Shown here one piece after another: positions 54,508-62,480 of a stretch of 64,000 nt of DNA. The notes under the pieces are model-generated. The model searched no databases, was not told the DNA's origin, and worked only from the letters and a program-made list of their open reading frames with translations. Each line of letters opens with the position of its first letter. The stretch's first letter is position 1. The position numbers were made by a program, and so were the translations under genes. Origin of the DNA: Sphingomonas faeni (GTDB lineage Bacteria; Pseudomonadota; Alphaproteobacteria; Sphingomonadales; Sphingomonadaceae); contig NZ_JAUSZF010000001.1 in NCBI RefSeq assembly GCF_030817315.1, forward strand, positions 1,968,501 to 2,032,500, written 5' to 3'.

Positions 54508-56433
54508 ATGACCGTCAAATTCGTCCTGCTCGCCTCGATCGCCCTCGCCGCCACCGCCGCGGCACAGGACAAGACCGCACCCGTCGGCGGCGACATTCCC
54601 GCCAAGTTCGTGCCGCCGACCGCCGCGCAGGATTACGTGAAGCGCGAGGTGATGATGCCGATGCGCGACGGGACCAAGCTCTACACCGTCATCGTCTATC
54701 CCAAGGGCGTCACCAACGCGCCGATCGTCCTCACCCGCACGCCCTACAACGCGAAGGGTCGCGCGAACCGTTCGGACAGTGCGAGCATCCTCGCCACGCT
54801 GCCGCTCGCCGACGAGATGTTCGTGAAGGCAGGGTATATCCGCGTCTATCAGGACATCCGCGGCAAATACGGGTCGGAGGGCGATTACGTCGTCACGCGT
54901 CCCGTCATCGGGCCGCTCAACCCGACCAAGGTCGATCACGTCACCGACGCCTACGACACGATCGACTGGCTGGTGAACAAGGCGAACCTGCCGGAGTCGA
55001 ACGGCCGGGTCGGCATGATCGGCTCGTCCTACGAGGGCTTCACCGTTGCGATGGCGCTGCTTGCCCCCCATCCTGCGTTGAAGGTCGCAGCACCCGAGAG
55101 CCCGATGATCGACGGCTGGATGGGCGACGACTGGTTCCACTACGGCGCGTTCCGCCTCGCCAACATCGCGTGGCTCGGCAGCCAGACCGGCTACAAGGGC
55201 GCGGGCAAGGCCCCACCCACCGGCGGCTACGACGATTACGAGAATTTCCGCGAGGTCGGCTCGGCGGGCGATTGGGCGAAGAAGTCCGGCTACGACCAAT
55301 TGCCCTATTGGCAGCGGATGGTGTCGCACCCCGCCTATGACGGTTTCTGGCAGGGCCAGGCGCTCGACAAGCTGCTCGCCGCCAACCCGTCGAACGTGCC
55401 GACGATCTGGGAACAGGGCCTGTGGGACCAGGAGGACATGTACGGCGCGATCACCGCGTGGGAGGCGTTGAAGGCCAAGGGGAAGCTCGGCAACAACCAC
55501 CTCGTCATGGGCCCATGGCGGCATAGCCAGATCAACCGCGAAGGCCGCAGCCTCGGGCCGTTCCAGTGGAATGGCGACACCGCACAGCAATTCCGCGAGG
55601 ACATGCTGCTCCCCTATTTCAACCAGTATCTGAAGGACGGCCCCGCCGTCACGCTGCCCGCCGCCGCGATCTACAACACCGGCGAGAACCACTGGGACAA
55701 ATTCGCGACCTGGCCGCTCGCGTGCGAGACCGGATGCGCCACGCCGCTGAAGCCGATCTACCTGCAGGAGGGCGGCGCGCTAGGGTTCGGCAAGGCGGCG
55801 ACCGGCGGTGACAGCTATGTCTCCGATCCGTCCAAGCCCGTACCGCATCTGCCGCGCCCGGTGAATTTCGGCGACGGCCGCTGGGGCGACTGGCTCGTCA
55901 GCGACCAGCGCGGCGTCGATGGCCGTCCCGACGTGATGACCTACACCACCGAGGCGCTGACTGCGCCGGTGCGCGTGTCGGGCGCACCCATCGCGGACAT
56001 CTTCGCGAAAACGACGGGCACCGACGGCGATTTCGTCGTCAAGGTGATCGACGTCTATCCGGCTGAGAACGCGACCGATCCGAAGATGGGCGGCTATGAA
56101 CTGCCGATCAGCCTCGACATCTTCCGCGGCCGCTATCGCCAGAGCTTCGCCAAGCCCACTGCGATCCCGGCGGGCAAGGTGCAGGAATACAAGTTCCGCC
56201 TGCCGACCGTGAACCACGTGTTCCAGCCGGGCCACAAGATCATGATCCAGGTCCAGTCGAGCCTGTTCCCGCTCTACGACCGCAACCCGCAGACCTTCGT
56301 CCCCAACATCTTTCTCGCGAAGAAAGCGGACTATAAGCCGGCAACGGTCACCATCGTCCGCGGCGGCGCATCGGCAAGCGCGGTCTGGCTGCCGGTCGTC
56401 CCGCTCGATCAATCCGCGGCAATGGCTAAATAA
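54508..56433 (+). CDS. CocE/NonD family hydrolase (alpha-amino-acid ester hydrolase-like)
   Basis: A 641-residue secreted serine hydrolase of the S15/CocE group. The signal peptide is MTVKFVLLASIALAATAAAQ. The catalytic core holds MMPMRDGTKLYTVIVYPKG, the oxyanion Tyr region RTPYNAKGRANR, YQDIRGKYGSEGDY and the nucleophile elbow GMIGSSYEGF (Ser174 in GxSYxG). HWDKFATWPL and MGPWRHSQIN carry later active-site residues, with the catalytic His in MGPWRHSQ. A C-terminal jelly-roll domain follows. Size and order match alpha-amino-acid ester hydrolases and glutaryl-7-ACA acylase-like enzymes (about 620-670 residues). Its role beside a mannosidase is unclear; deacylation of a glycan or peptide release are possibilities only. 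Confidence 0.87.
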   Translation: MTVKFVLLASIALAATAAAQDKTAPVGGDIPAKFVPPTAAQDYVKREVMMPMRDGTKLYTVIVYPKGVTNAPIVLTRTPYNAKGRANRSDSASILATLPLADEMFVKAGYIRVYQDIRGKYGSEGDYVVTRPVIGPLNPTKVDHVTDAYDTIDWLVNKANLPESNGRVGMIGSSYEGFTVAMALLAPHPALKVAAPESPMIDGWMGDDWFHYGAFRLANIAWLGSQTGYKGAGKAPPTGGYDDYENFREVGSAGDWAKKSGYDQLPYWQRMVSHPAYDGFWQGQALDKLLAANPSNVPTIWEQGLWDQEDMYGAITAWEALKAKGKLGNNHLVMGPWRHSQINREGRSLGPFQWNGDTAQQFREDMLLPYFNQYLKDGPAVTLPAAAIYNTGENHWDKFATWPLACETGCATPLKPIYLQEGGALGFGKAATGGDSYVSDPSKPVPHLPRPVNFGDGRWGDWLVSDQRGVDGRPDVMTYTTEALTAPVRVSGAPIADIFAKTTGTDGDFVVKVIDVYPAENATDPKMGGYELPISLDIFRGRYRQSFAKPTAIPAGKVQEYKFRLPTVNHVFQPGHKIMIQVQSSLFPLYDRNPQTFVPNIFLAKKADYKPATVTIVRGGASASAVWLPVVPLDQSAAMAK

Positions 56434-56467
56434 TTCGCGGGATCCTCGGCCGAAATAAGGACAGCGT

Positions 56468-56497
56468 CGCCGCCCGGCCAACGTGGCCGCGGCGGCG
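56468..56497 (+). terminator. GC-rich hairpin after the CocE/NonD gene
   Basis: CGCCGCCCGGCC (56468-56479) pairs with GGCCG-GGCGGCG (56485-56497, one bulged base) around a 5-base loop, giving about 12 base pairs. It begins 34 bases after the stop codon. No T-run follows, so termination is inferred from strength and position. Confidence 0.5.
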
Positions 56498-56630
56498 CTT
56501 CGCCAGCTTCCCCGCGACACATCTCCCTCCCACCAGACTGATTAGAGTACTGCCTCGCCTAGTCGTTTCGGATCACGCGCGCCCGCCTGCGATTTCGTAT
56601 TCAATGTCGAAGGTTACCAAGGGCAATGCT

Positions 56631-56804
56631 ATGACGACGGTTCAAGACGACAGCCGCTTTCCCACCGAAGACAACGACGATTCGACCTATTTTCAGCGTC
56701 GAGCCGAGTGGCATGAAGGCCGCGCGAAGGTTGCCGAGGACTCGAGCACGCGGTCGCTCCATCTGCGGTTCGCGCGCCTTTATGCGGCGCGTGCGATGTC
56801 CTGA
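56631..56804 (+). CDS. Small hydrophilic protein of unknown function
   Basis: A 57-residue cytoplasmic protein I cannot assign to a function. It has an acidic start followed by STYFQRRAEWHEGRAKVAED and RSLHLRFARLYAARA, two likely amphipathic helices. Small proteins with this FxxRAExE...HxxLAxxYxxR pattern are common in sphingomonads. The ATG at 56631 has AAGGG seven bases upstream; the in-frame ATG at 56604 lacks a site. It precedes the lipoprotein gene by 120 bases, within which a separate EcfG-like promoter lies. Confidence 0.65.
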   Translation: MTTVQDDSRFPTEDNDDSTYFQRRAEWHEGRAKVAEDSSTRSLHLRFARLYAARAMS

Positions 56805-56844
56805 GATGGTACAATAGACCTAGTATTTCTACACAAAACTACCA

Positions 56845-56869
56845 GGAACCAAGCAGTTACCGGTAGGTT
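56845..56869 (+). promoter_or_regulatory. EcfG-type general stress promoter candidate
   Basis: GGAAC at 56845-56849 and GTT at 56867-56869, separated by 17 bases, match the GGAAC-N16/17-GTT pattern of the alphaproteobacterial general stress sigma factor EcfG. The site lies 55 bases before the lipoprotein ATG. Downstream CsbD-like genes are typical stress genes, which agrees. No sigma factor or anti-sigma gene is in the window. Confidence 0.6.
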
Positions 56870-56924
56870 ATGCGTCCAGTCCCCGTCGCGATACCGCGGT
56901 CGGCCATATACTGGAGCAGCTCAC

Positions 56925-57254
56925 ATGAAGCGCATAACTGCCGCCACCGGGGCTTTGGCCCTGCTGGCGTCCATTGCCGGTTGCGCCGCACCCGCGACCC
57001 GCATCTCGACCGGGCTCCAGCGTTACGGGCTCGATCCGTCGCGCTCCGATTGCGTCGGCGAGCGCCTTCAGGCGAACCTGTCTCTCGGCCAGTTGCAGCG
57101 TCTCGGCAAGGCCGCCGCGGCCTATCGCCAGGGCGACACCACGCCCGGCGTACTCACTCCGTCCGATCTCATCCGTGTCGCCTCTGAACTCCGCGATCCC
57201 AAGATCGCGCTCGAAGTCGGCAAGGCCGCGGCGGGCTGTGGCGTGCTGCCGTAA
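56925..57254 (+). CDS. Small predicted lipoprotein
   Basis: A 109-residue exported protein of unknown function. The N-terminus MKRITAATGALALLASIAGC is a lipoprotein signal with the lipobox SIAGC (Cys20), so the mature protein should be membrane-anchored. The rest is mostly helical and has two further cysteines (SDCVGERL and AAGCGVLP) that could pair. A GGAGCAGCT ribosome-binding region precedes the ATG. It is the first gene after the EcfG-like promoter and is followed after 40 bases by the CsbD-like gene, consistent with one stress operon. Confidence 0.78.
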   Translation: MKRITAATGALALLASIAGCAAPATRISTGLQRYGLDPSRSDCVGERLQANLSLGQLQRLGKAAAAYRQGDTTPGVLTPSDLIRVASELRDPKIALEVGKAAAGCGVLP

Positions 57255-57294
57255 CGCAATCGTCTTTCCCGAACTTCAAACTCAAGGACCCGAC

Positions 57295-57660
57295 ATGAAC
57301 AAGGACGAATTCCAGGGCGGCGCACGCTATGTCGGCGGCAAGGTCGAGAAGGCCGTTGGCGACACCGTGAGCAGCCGCGACTGGCAGGTCGACGGCGTCG
57401 TCGATCAGGTCGCGGGCGGTGCGCAGAACCTCTACGGTCGCGCGAAGTCGGCGATCGAGGACGCCGTCGACGGCGCTCCCGAACTCGCCGACAAGATCGG
57501 CAGCGAAGCACGCGAAGCCGGCGACCGCGCCGCCGACGCCGCCCGCCGTGCCGCCTCGATCGCGCAGGCGTCGGCCAAGGACGCGCCCGTCCTCTGGGCT
57601 CTCGGCGCCGCCGCGATCGGCTACGGCATCGCCTGGTTCGTCCACGGCCAGCGCGACTGA
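57295..57660 (+). CDS. CsbD-like stress protein with C-terminal membrane helix
   Basis: A 121-residue protein. The N-terminal part EFQGGARYVGGKVEKAVGD and WQVDGVVDQVAGGAQNLYG is the CsbD-like repeat known from general stress proteins. A helical Ala-rich stretch follows (DKIGSEAREAGDRAADAARR). The end, VLWALGAAAIGYGIAWFVHG, is a membrane helix, as in the ElaB/YqjD type of ribosome- or membrane-anchored proteins. The ATG at 57295 is preceded by AAGGA. The frame is open further upstream through the lipoprotein gene but is not coding there. The PAS-LuxR gene begins four bases after its stop. Confidence 0.82.
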   Translation: MNKDEFQGGARYVGGKVEKAVGDTVSSRDWQVDGVVDQVAGGAQNLYGRAKSAIEDAVDGAPELADKIGSEAREAGDRAADAARRAASIAQASAKDAPVLWALGAAAIGYGIAWFVHGQRD

Positions 57661-57664
57661 TCGC

Positions 57665-59197
57665 GTGACCGTGGCACCGCCCCTCAAGTCGCTTCGTGAC
57701 TCCGCCGACCTGCGCCATCTGCGCCAGATCATCGCGGGGCTGAACGAAGGCGTCATCCTCGTCGATCCCGATCAGGACATCCTGTGGGCCAACACTGCCG
57801 CACTCGGGATGCACGGGGTCGATTCGGTCGAGGATCTCGGCGCCACGGTCGACGATTATCGCCAGCGTTTCCAGCTGCGCTACCGCAACAACCACAAGCT
57901 CGACGACGCCGATTACCCGATCGAACGCGTCGTCTCGGGCGAGGCGTTTTCGGAGGTCGTGGTCGAAGTCGCGGTCGCCGGCGAGGACGAGCCCCGCTGG
58001 GTGCATCAGGTGCGCAGCCTCGTCCTCACCAACGACGCGGACGAGCCCGAATGCCTCGTCATGATCATCCAGGACGTGTCCGCACGGTTCGAGGCCGAGG
58101 ATCGCTTCGAACAATCGTTCAACGCGAACCCCGCGCCCGCGGTCATCTGTCGCCTGTGCGATCTTCGCTTCGTGAAGGTCAACCAAGGCTTCATCGACAT
58201 GACCGGGCACGACCGCGACACGATCCTGTCGCGTACGGTCTATGACATCGACGTCCTCGAACGTGCCGAAAAGCGCGATCTGGGCAAGGAGCGCCTCGCC
58301 GAGGGCCGCACCATTCCGCAGATGGAAGCGGAATTGAGCCTGCCGGGCGGCGAGACCAAGCTCGTGATCGTCGCAGGCCAGCCGATCGACATGGGCGATC
58401 AGCCCTGCATGCTGTTCACCTTCGCCGACCTCGAACCGCGCCGCAAGGCCGAGACGCAACTGCGCCACAGCGAGGAACGCTTCATGCGGACCTTCTCGCT
58501 CGCGCCCGTCGCGCTCGCGATCGGCGCGCGCGACGGTCACCGCCTGTGCGACGTCAACGAGGCCTTCACCAGCCTCACCGGCTATCCGTCGGCCGAGATC
58601 ATCGGGCGTCCGCTTGGCGACGTCGACCTGTGGGAGACGCCCGAGCTTCGCCACGCGATCGAAACCGACATCGACGCCGGACTGGCGATCCGCGACCGCG
58701 AAGTCCGGATCCGCGGCAAGGACGGTGACGTCATCGACTGCATCGTCTCGACCGAGCCGATCCATCTCGACGACGAGGCCTGCGTGCTGTGGGCAATGCG
58801 CGATATCAGCACGCGTAAAGCGTCAGAGCGTGAACTCGTCAACGCGATCGAAGCGGTGATGAAGGACACGAGCTGGCTCAGCCGCTCGATCATGGAAAAG
58901 CTCGCACGCATCCGCACGCCGAACACCGAACCGGTCGGCGTCGGGCTCGACGAACTGACGCACCGCGAACGCGAGGTGCTGGCGCTGATCTGTCGCGGGC
59001 TCGACGACAAGTCGATCGCACGCACGCTCGACGTCTCGAGCAACACCGTGCGCAACCACGTCGCGCGGATCTATTCGAAGATCGGCGTCAACCGTCGCAA
59101 CGCCGCTGCCGCCTGGGCCCGCGCGCGCGGCTTCGACGGCGATTCAATGCCCCACGCGCTGCACGTCAAGGCGCCATCGAAGGAACTCGCGGCATGA
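57665..59197 (+). CDS. Multi-PAS LuxR-type transcriptional regulator
   Basis: A 510-residue cytoplasmic regulator with about three PAS domains and a DNA-binding end. PAS 1 spans roughly 15-140 (LNEGVILVDPDQDILWANTA), PAS 2 140-265 (NANPAPAVICRLCDLRFVKV, GHDRDTILSRTVYD), and PAS 3 270-390 (SLAPVALAIGARDGHRLCDV, GRPLGDVDLW). The LuxR helix-turn-helix lies at about 425-490 (LTHREREVLALICRGLDDKS, recognition helix SNTVRNHVARIYSKIGV). No kinase domain is present, so signals sensed by PAS probably act directly on DNA binding. Ligands are unknown. The start is GTG 57665 or GTG 57671. The stop overlaps the next gene by four bases. Confidence 0.88.
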   Translation: MTVAPPLKSLRDSADLRHLRQIIAGLNEGVILVDPDQDILWANTAALGMHGVDSVEDLGATVDDYRQRFQLRYRNNHKLDDADYPIERVVSGEAFSEVVVEVAVAGEDEPRWVHQVRSLVLTNDADEPECLVMIIQDVSARFEAEDRFEQSFNANPAPAVICRLCDLRFVKVNQGFIDMTGHDRDTILSRTVYDIDVLERAEKRDLGKERLAEGRTIPQMEAELSLPGGETKLVIVAGQPIDMGDQPCMLFTFADLEPRRKAETQLRHSEERFMRTFSLAPVALAIGARDGHRLCDVNEAFTSLTGYPSAEIIGRPLGDVDLWETPELRHAIETDIDAGLAIRDREVRIRGKDGDVIDCIVSTEPIHLDDEACVLWAMRDISTRKASERELVNAIEAVMKDTSWLSRSIMEKLARIRTPNTEPVGVGLDELTHREREVLALICRGLDDKSIARTLDVSSNTVRNHVARIYSKIGVNRRNAAAAWARARGFDGDSMPHALHVKAPSKELAA

Positions 59198-59436
59198 CAC
59201 GCGACAAGGATACGGCGAACCGGGACGAAGCCCGCGCCCGCCAGGCGAAAGGCTCCGTCCAGGAAGCGATCGGCAAGATCATCGGCAACGCCGCGATCGA
59301 ACGGCGCGGCTCGCAGGAGAGCGAGGCCGGCGCGCGACAAGCCAAGGCCGACCAGTCGACCAAGGCTGAACGCCCCTCCCCGGCCAAGGCCGACACACAG
59401 ATCGACACCCCCATCGATAGGGACGGCAAGGACTGA
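59194..59436 (+). CDS. CsbD family protein, short
   Basis: An 80-residue, very hydrophilic protein. ARQAKGSVQEAIGKIIGNAA followed by IERRGSQES matches the CsbD core pattern (KGxxKExxGKxxGxxxxExxG). The tail is a Lys/Ala/Asp-rich disordered stretch. It is translationally coupled to the PAS-LuxR gene by an ATGA overlap (59194-59197), and a membrane-protein gene follows 37 bases after its stop. Function within the general stress response is inferred from the family only. Confidence 0.82.
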   Translation: MTRDKDTANRDEARARQAKGSVQEAIGKIIGNAAIERRGSQESEAGARQAKADQSTKAERPSPAKADTQIDTPIDRDGKD

Positions 59437-59473
59437 CGCCGTCCCCGGAATTCAAGAATAACAGGAGTGAATA

Positions 59474-60367
59474 ATGGCTAACCATGTGAACCCCGGCGTT
59501 CTGCCGGCGGACGACTTTCGTCGCGTGAAGACCCCGACCCGCATCTCGTGGGGCGCAATCTTCGCCGGCGTCGTGATCGCGATCGCGATCCAGCTCGTGC
59601 TCGGCATTCTCGGCACCGGCATCGGCCTCAGCCTGGTCGATCCGGTCGAGGGCACGACCCCCGGCGCGACCGGCTTCGGCATCGGCGCGGGGATCTACTG
59701 GATCATCACGACGATCATCGCACTCGGCGCCGGCGGCTATGCCGCGGCTCGCGGCGCCGGCGTGCATGACCGGTTCGACGGCCTGATCCACGGCCTGGTC
59801 GTCTGGGGCGTCACCCTGATCCTCACCATGTACCTGCTCACCTCGGCAGTCGGCGGCATCATCGGCGGCGCCTTCCGCACCGTCGGTTCGGTCGCATCGG
59901 CAGCCGGCACCGGCATCGGCGCAGCAGCTCCCAAGGTTGCCGACGTCGCCAATGTCGACGTCACCGACGTTCGCGAGGAAGCCGCACAGTATCTGTCGGA
60001 CGCACCGTCGGACCCGGCGCAGATGACGCCTGAGCAGGCGCAGAAGGAAATCGCCAAGGAGCTTCCCGCGCTCGCAAAGGGTGGCCAGGACGGCGCACAG
60101 GCCGAAAGCCGCATCGTCGACATCGTCGCCGCCCAGCGCAAGATCAGCCGTCCGGAGGCTCAGGCCCAGGTGACGCGCGCCAAGGCTCAGTTCGTGCAGA
60201 CCAAGAACAAGACGGTCGAGACCGCGAAGTCGGCTACCGACACCGCCGCCGGTGCAGCCGCGGGCACGTCGTTCATGATTGTCATCGCGCTGCTCATCGG
60301 CGCCGCCGCAGCAGGCTTCGGTGCGACCACCGCCGCCCGCCGCCGCGTCTACACCGACGCCGTCTGA
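59474..60367 (+). CDS. Polytopic membrane protein (PhnA-like family of alphaproteobacteria)
   Basis: A 297-residue inner-membrane protein without a known function. Four hydrophobic segments are visible: ISWGAIFAGVVIAIAIQLVL, GIYWIITTIIALGAGGYAAA, LVVWGVTLILTMYLLTSAVG and, at the end, SFMIVIALLIGAAAAGFGA. Between helices 3 and 4 lies a soluble Ala/Gln-rich region of about 120 residues. The opening with TPTRISWGAIFAGVVIA is typical of a protein group annotated in alphaproteobacteria as PhnA-like, although no link to phosphonates is evident. It ends the probable stress operon, and a perfect hairpin follows. Confidence 0.75.
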   Translation: MANHVNPGVLPADDFRRVKTPTRISWGAIFAGVVIAIAIQLVLGILGTGIGLSLVDPVEGTTPGATGFGIGAGIYWIITTIIALGAGGYAAARGAGVHDRFDGLIHGLVVWGVTLILTMYLLTSAVGGIIGGAFRTVGSVASAAGTGIGAAAPKVADVANVDVTDVREEAAQYLSDAPSDPAQMTPEQAQKEIAKELPALAKGGQDGAQAESRIVDIVAAQRKISRPEAQAQVTRAKAQFVQTKNKTVETAKSATDTAAGAAAGTSFMIVIALLIGAAAAGFGATTAARRRVYTDAV

Positions 60368-60390
60368 TACGGCCGATCGGTTCGTGTAAC

Positions 60391-60420
60391 GGATGCCGTC
60401 CGCGTAACTGGACGGCATCC
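60391..60420 (+). terminator. Hairpin after the PhnA-like membrane protein gene
   Basis: GGATGCCGTCC (60391-60401) and GGACGGCATCC (60410-60420) form a perfect 11-bp stem with an 8-base loop, 23 bases after the stop codon. No T-run follows. It most likely ends the stress-gene transcript. Confidence 0.65.
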
Positions 60421-60503
60421 CATTCGACGAACGGGTTTCCCTCGTCGCTGCCGACCCGGTAACGCGGTGCGGCGAGGTCCCGACAGAGATAAAAGGTACC
60501 GAG

Positions 60504-60647
60504 ATGACTACGTCGCCAGAGGATCGTCGTTCGCTTCGCATGGCCATCGTCCGCGCGCTGCAGCTCGCCGATGCCCTGGACGATCATCTCGTCGCGGCCC
60601 TGTTGGCACAGGCGCTCGACGCCGCAGAGCACGCACCGCCCGAATAA
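60504..60647 (+). CDS. Small 47-residue protein of unknown function
   Basis: An ATG at 60504 opens a 47-codon frame ending in TAA at 60647. The product, with SLRMAIVRALQLADALDDHL and AALLAQALDAAEHA, is two amphipathic helices with a short disordered start. AAAGG lies ten bases before the ATG. Its regular helical pattern and placement after the terminator hairpin, 121 bases before the phospholipase D gene, favour a real gene. Small proteins of similar composition are frequent in sphingomonads. Confidence 0.6.
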   Translation: MTTSPEDRRSLRMAIVRALQLADALDDHLVAALLAQALDAAEHAPPE

Positions 60648-60768
60648 TATCCATGACGCACGCGCCCCATCGACATTTTATAGTGAACGCCTCCGCGCCG
60701 TGCCTGTCGAGACGCAAAACTCGCGCCGGTGGGTTGGCTGATCGCGCCAAGCCTGCGAAAGCAGTGCC

Positions 60769-62340
60769 ATGAATTCCCACGGAACCCTGCTCGAGCCCGG
60801 TCGCAACTGCTGGCGGATCGAACCCGCAACGCAGGCTACCGTCATCGTCGATGCCGACGATTATTTCAAAGCCGCCCGCGCGGTGATGATGAAGGCCAAG
60901 AAGCAGATCCTGCTCGTCGGCTGGGATTTCGATGCGCGCATCCGCTTCGGTGGCGGTGACGCCGACGACGGCGGTCCCGAGCGCGTCGGCGAGTTCGTCA
61001 GCTGGCTCGCACGCCGCACGCCGGGGCTCAACATCCACATCCTCCGCTGGGATACCGGTGCGATCAAGACGCTGTTCCACGGCCAGACGCTGTTGCGCAT
61101 CGCCAAGTGGATCAAGGACCCGCAGGTCCATCTTCGCCTCGACGGCCATCATCCCCCCGCCGGTTCGCATCACCAGAAAGTGGTCGTGATCGACGACGAC
61201 GTCGCGTTCTGCGGCGGGATCGACATGACCGTCGACCGCTGGGACACGCGCGCGCATGCCGACGACGAACCGCGCCGGATCGAGCCCGATGGCTCGCCCT
61301 ACGGTCCGTGGCACGACGCGACCACGATCCTGCAGGGCCCCGTCGCCCGCGCGCTCGGCGACATGTGCCGCGGTCGCTGGGAAGTGTCCGGCGGTGGCGC
61401 GCTGGAGCCGGTGACCGACGGCGCCGACTGCTGGCCCGAGCATGTGACGGCCGAGTTCACCGACATCGAGGTCGGCATCGCGCTCACGATTCCCGAAATG
61501 GCCGAGCAGGAGCCCCGCCACGAGATCGAGGCGCTGTACGTCGACCTGATCGCGCGCACGAAACGCTTCTTCTACGCCGAAAGCCAGTATTTCGCCTCGC
61601 GCAAGGTCGCCGAAGCGATCGGCAAGCGGCTGAGCGAACCCGATGGTCCGGAGTTCGTGATCGTCCACCCGACCACCGCGGAGGGCTGGCTCGAACCGAT
61701 CGCGATGGACTCGGCGCGCGCGCGCCTGGTCGAGGCGTTGCACGAACACGACCCGCACAACCGGCTGCGCCTCTATCACCCGTTCACCGCCGGTGGCCAG
61801 CCGATCTACGTCCACGCGAAGGTGACGGTGGTCGACGACGAGGTCCTCCGCGTCGGCTCGTCCAACTTCAACAACCGATCTCTGCGGCTCGACAGCGAAT
61901 GCGACGTCGTCATCGACGCCGCCCGGGCTCGCAATGCGAACGAGCGCGGCACGATCGCCAGCATCCGCAACGGCCTGCTCGCCGAGCATCTCGACACCGA
62001 CGTCGTAACGATCGAGGCGTCGATCGCGGAAACCGGCTCGCTGATCGAGACGATCGAACGGCTGCGCGGCGACGGTCGCTCGCTCCGCCCGTACGAGGTC
62101 CCCGAACTCGACTCGGTGCGCGAATGGCTGGCCGACAACAAGATCCTCGATCCCGAGGGTCCGGGCGAGATGTTCGAGGGGCTGTCGGGCCGCAAGCCGC
62201 TGCTCAAGAATCTGCGCCCGCATCTCCACCGCGCCGACGGCAGCATCTCGCCCGTCATGGCCGCAGTCGCCGTCGGCGGCACCGCGGCCGGCATCGCGCT
62301 CATCGGCACGATGCTATGGGGCCTCCGCACCAGGAAATGA
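60769..62340 (+). CDS. Phospholipase D/cardiolipin synthase-like protein
   Basis: A 523-residue member of the phospholipase D superfamily. Both HKD motifs are complete: His135, Lys137, Asp142 in GSHHQKVVVIDDD and His349, Lys351, Asp356 in IYVHAKVTVVDDE, each followed by the Gly/Ser-Asn region (FCGGIDMTVDRWD; VGSSNFNNRSLRLDSE). The C-terminal MAAVAVGGTAAGIALIGTML is a membrane helix, so the active sites may face the cytoplasm near the membrane. Bacterial homologues of this layout are annotated as cardiolipin synthases or phosphatidyltransferases; the real substrate is not settled by sequence. The gene stands between the 47-residue gene and a glycosyltransferase gene. Confidence 0.88.
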   Translation: MNSHGTLLEPGRNCWRIEPATQATVIVDADDYFKAARAVMMKAKKQILLVGWDFDARIRFGGGDADDGGPERVGEFVSWLARRTPGLNIHILRWDTGAIKTLFHGQTLLRIAKWIKDPQVHLRLDGHHPPAGSHHQKVVVIDDDVAFCGGIDMTVDRWDTRAHADDEPRRIEPDGSPYGPWHDATTILQGPVARALGDMCRGRWEVSGGGALEPVTDGADCWPEHVTAEFTDIEVGIALTIPEMAEQEPRHEIEALYVDLIARTKRFFYAESQYFASRKVAEAIGKRLSEPDGPEFVIVHPTTAEGWLEPIAMDSARARLVEALHEHDPHNRLRLYHPFTAGGQPIYVHAKVTVVDDEVLRVGSSNFNNRSLRLDSECDVVIDAARARNANERGTIASIRNGLLAEHLDTDVVTIEASIAETGSLIETIERLRGDGRSLRPYEVPELDSVREWLADNKILDPEGPGEMFEGLSGRKPLLKNLRPHLHRADGSISPVMAAVAVGGTAAGIALIGTMLWGLRTRK

Positions 62341-62408
62341 CGGCGAACGCGCGCGCCGACTAAATTTGCGCCGCGTGATCCCGATCCGCGATTTCGCCCG
62401 TTAAGCGC

Positions 62409-62430
62409 CTGCCCTGCAACGACAGGGCAG
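62409..62430 (+). terminator. Hairpin between the phospholipase D and glycosyltransferase genes
   Basis: CTGCCCTG (62409-62416) and CAGGGCAG (62423-62430) form a perfect 8-bp stem with a 6-base loop, 68 bases after the phospholipase D-like stop and 20 bases before a short reading frame at 62451. It could be a weak terminator or part of a leader structure. Confidence 0.45.
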
Positions 62431-62450
62431 CGAAACCGGCGGGAGGTACG

Positions 62451-62480
62451 ATGAAGGGCACGCATCCGTGGTCGCACTGA
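62451..62480 (+). other. Short upstream reading frame overlapping the glycosyltransferase start
   Basis: An ATG at 62451 with an excellent GGGAGG ribosome-binding site opens a frame of nine codons (MKGTHPWSH) that stops with TGA at 62480. The glycosyltransferase GTG at 62468 lies inside it in another frame. This looks like a translational coupling leader. Alternatively, a one-base error could have separated the true ATG from the main frame. Confidence 0.45.
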
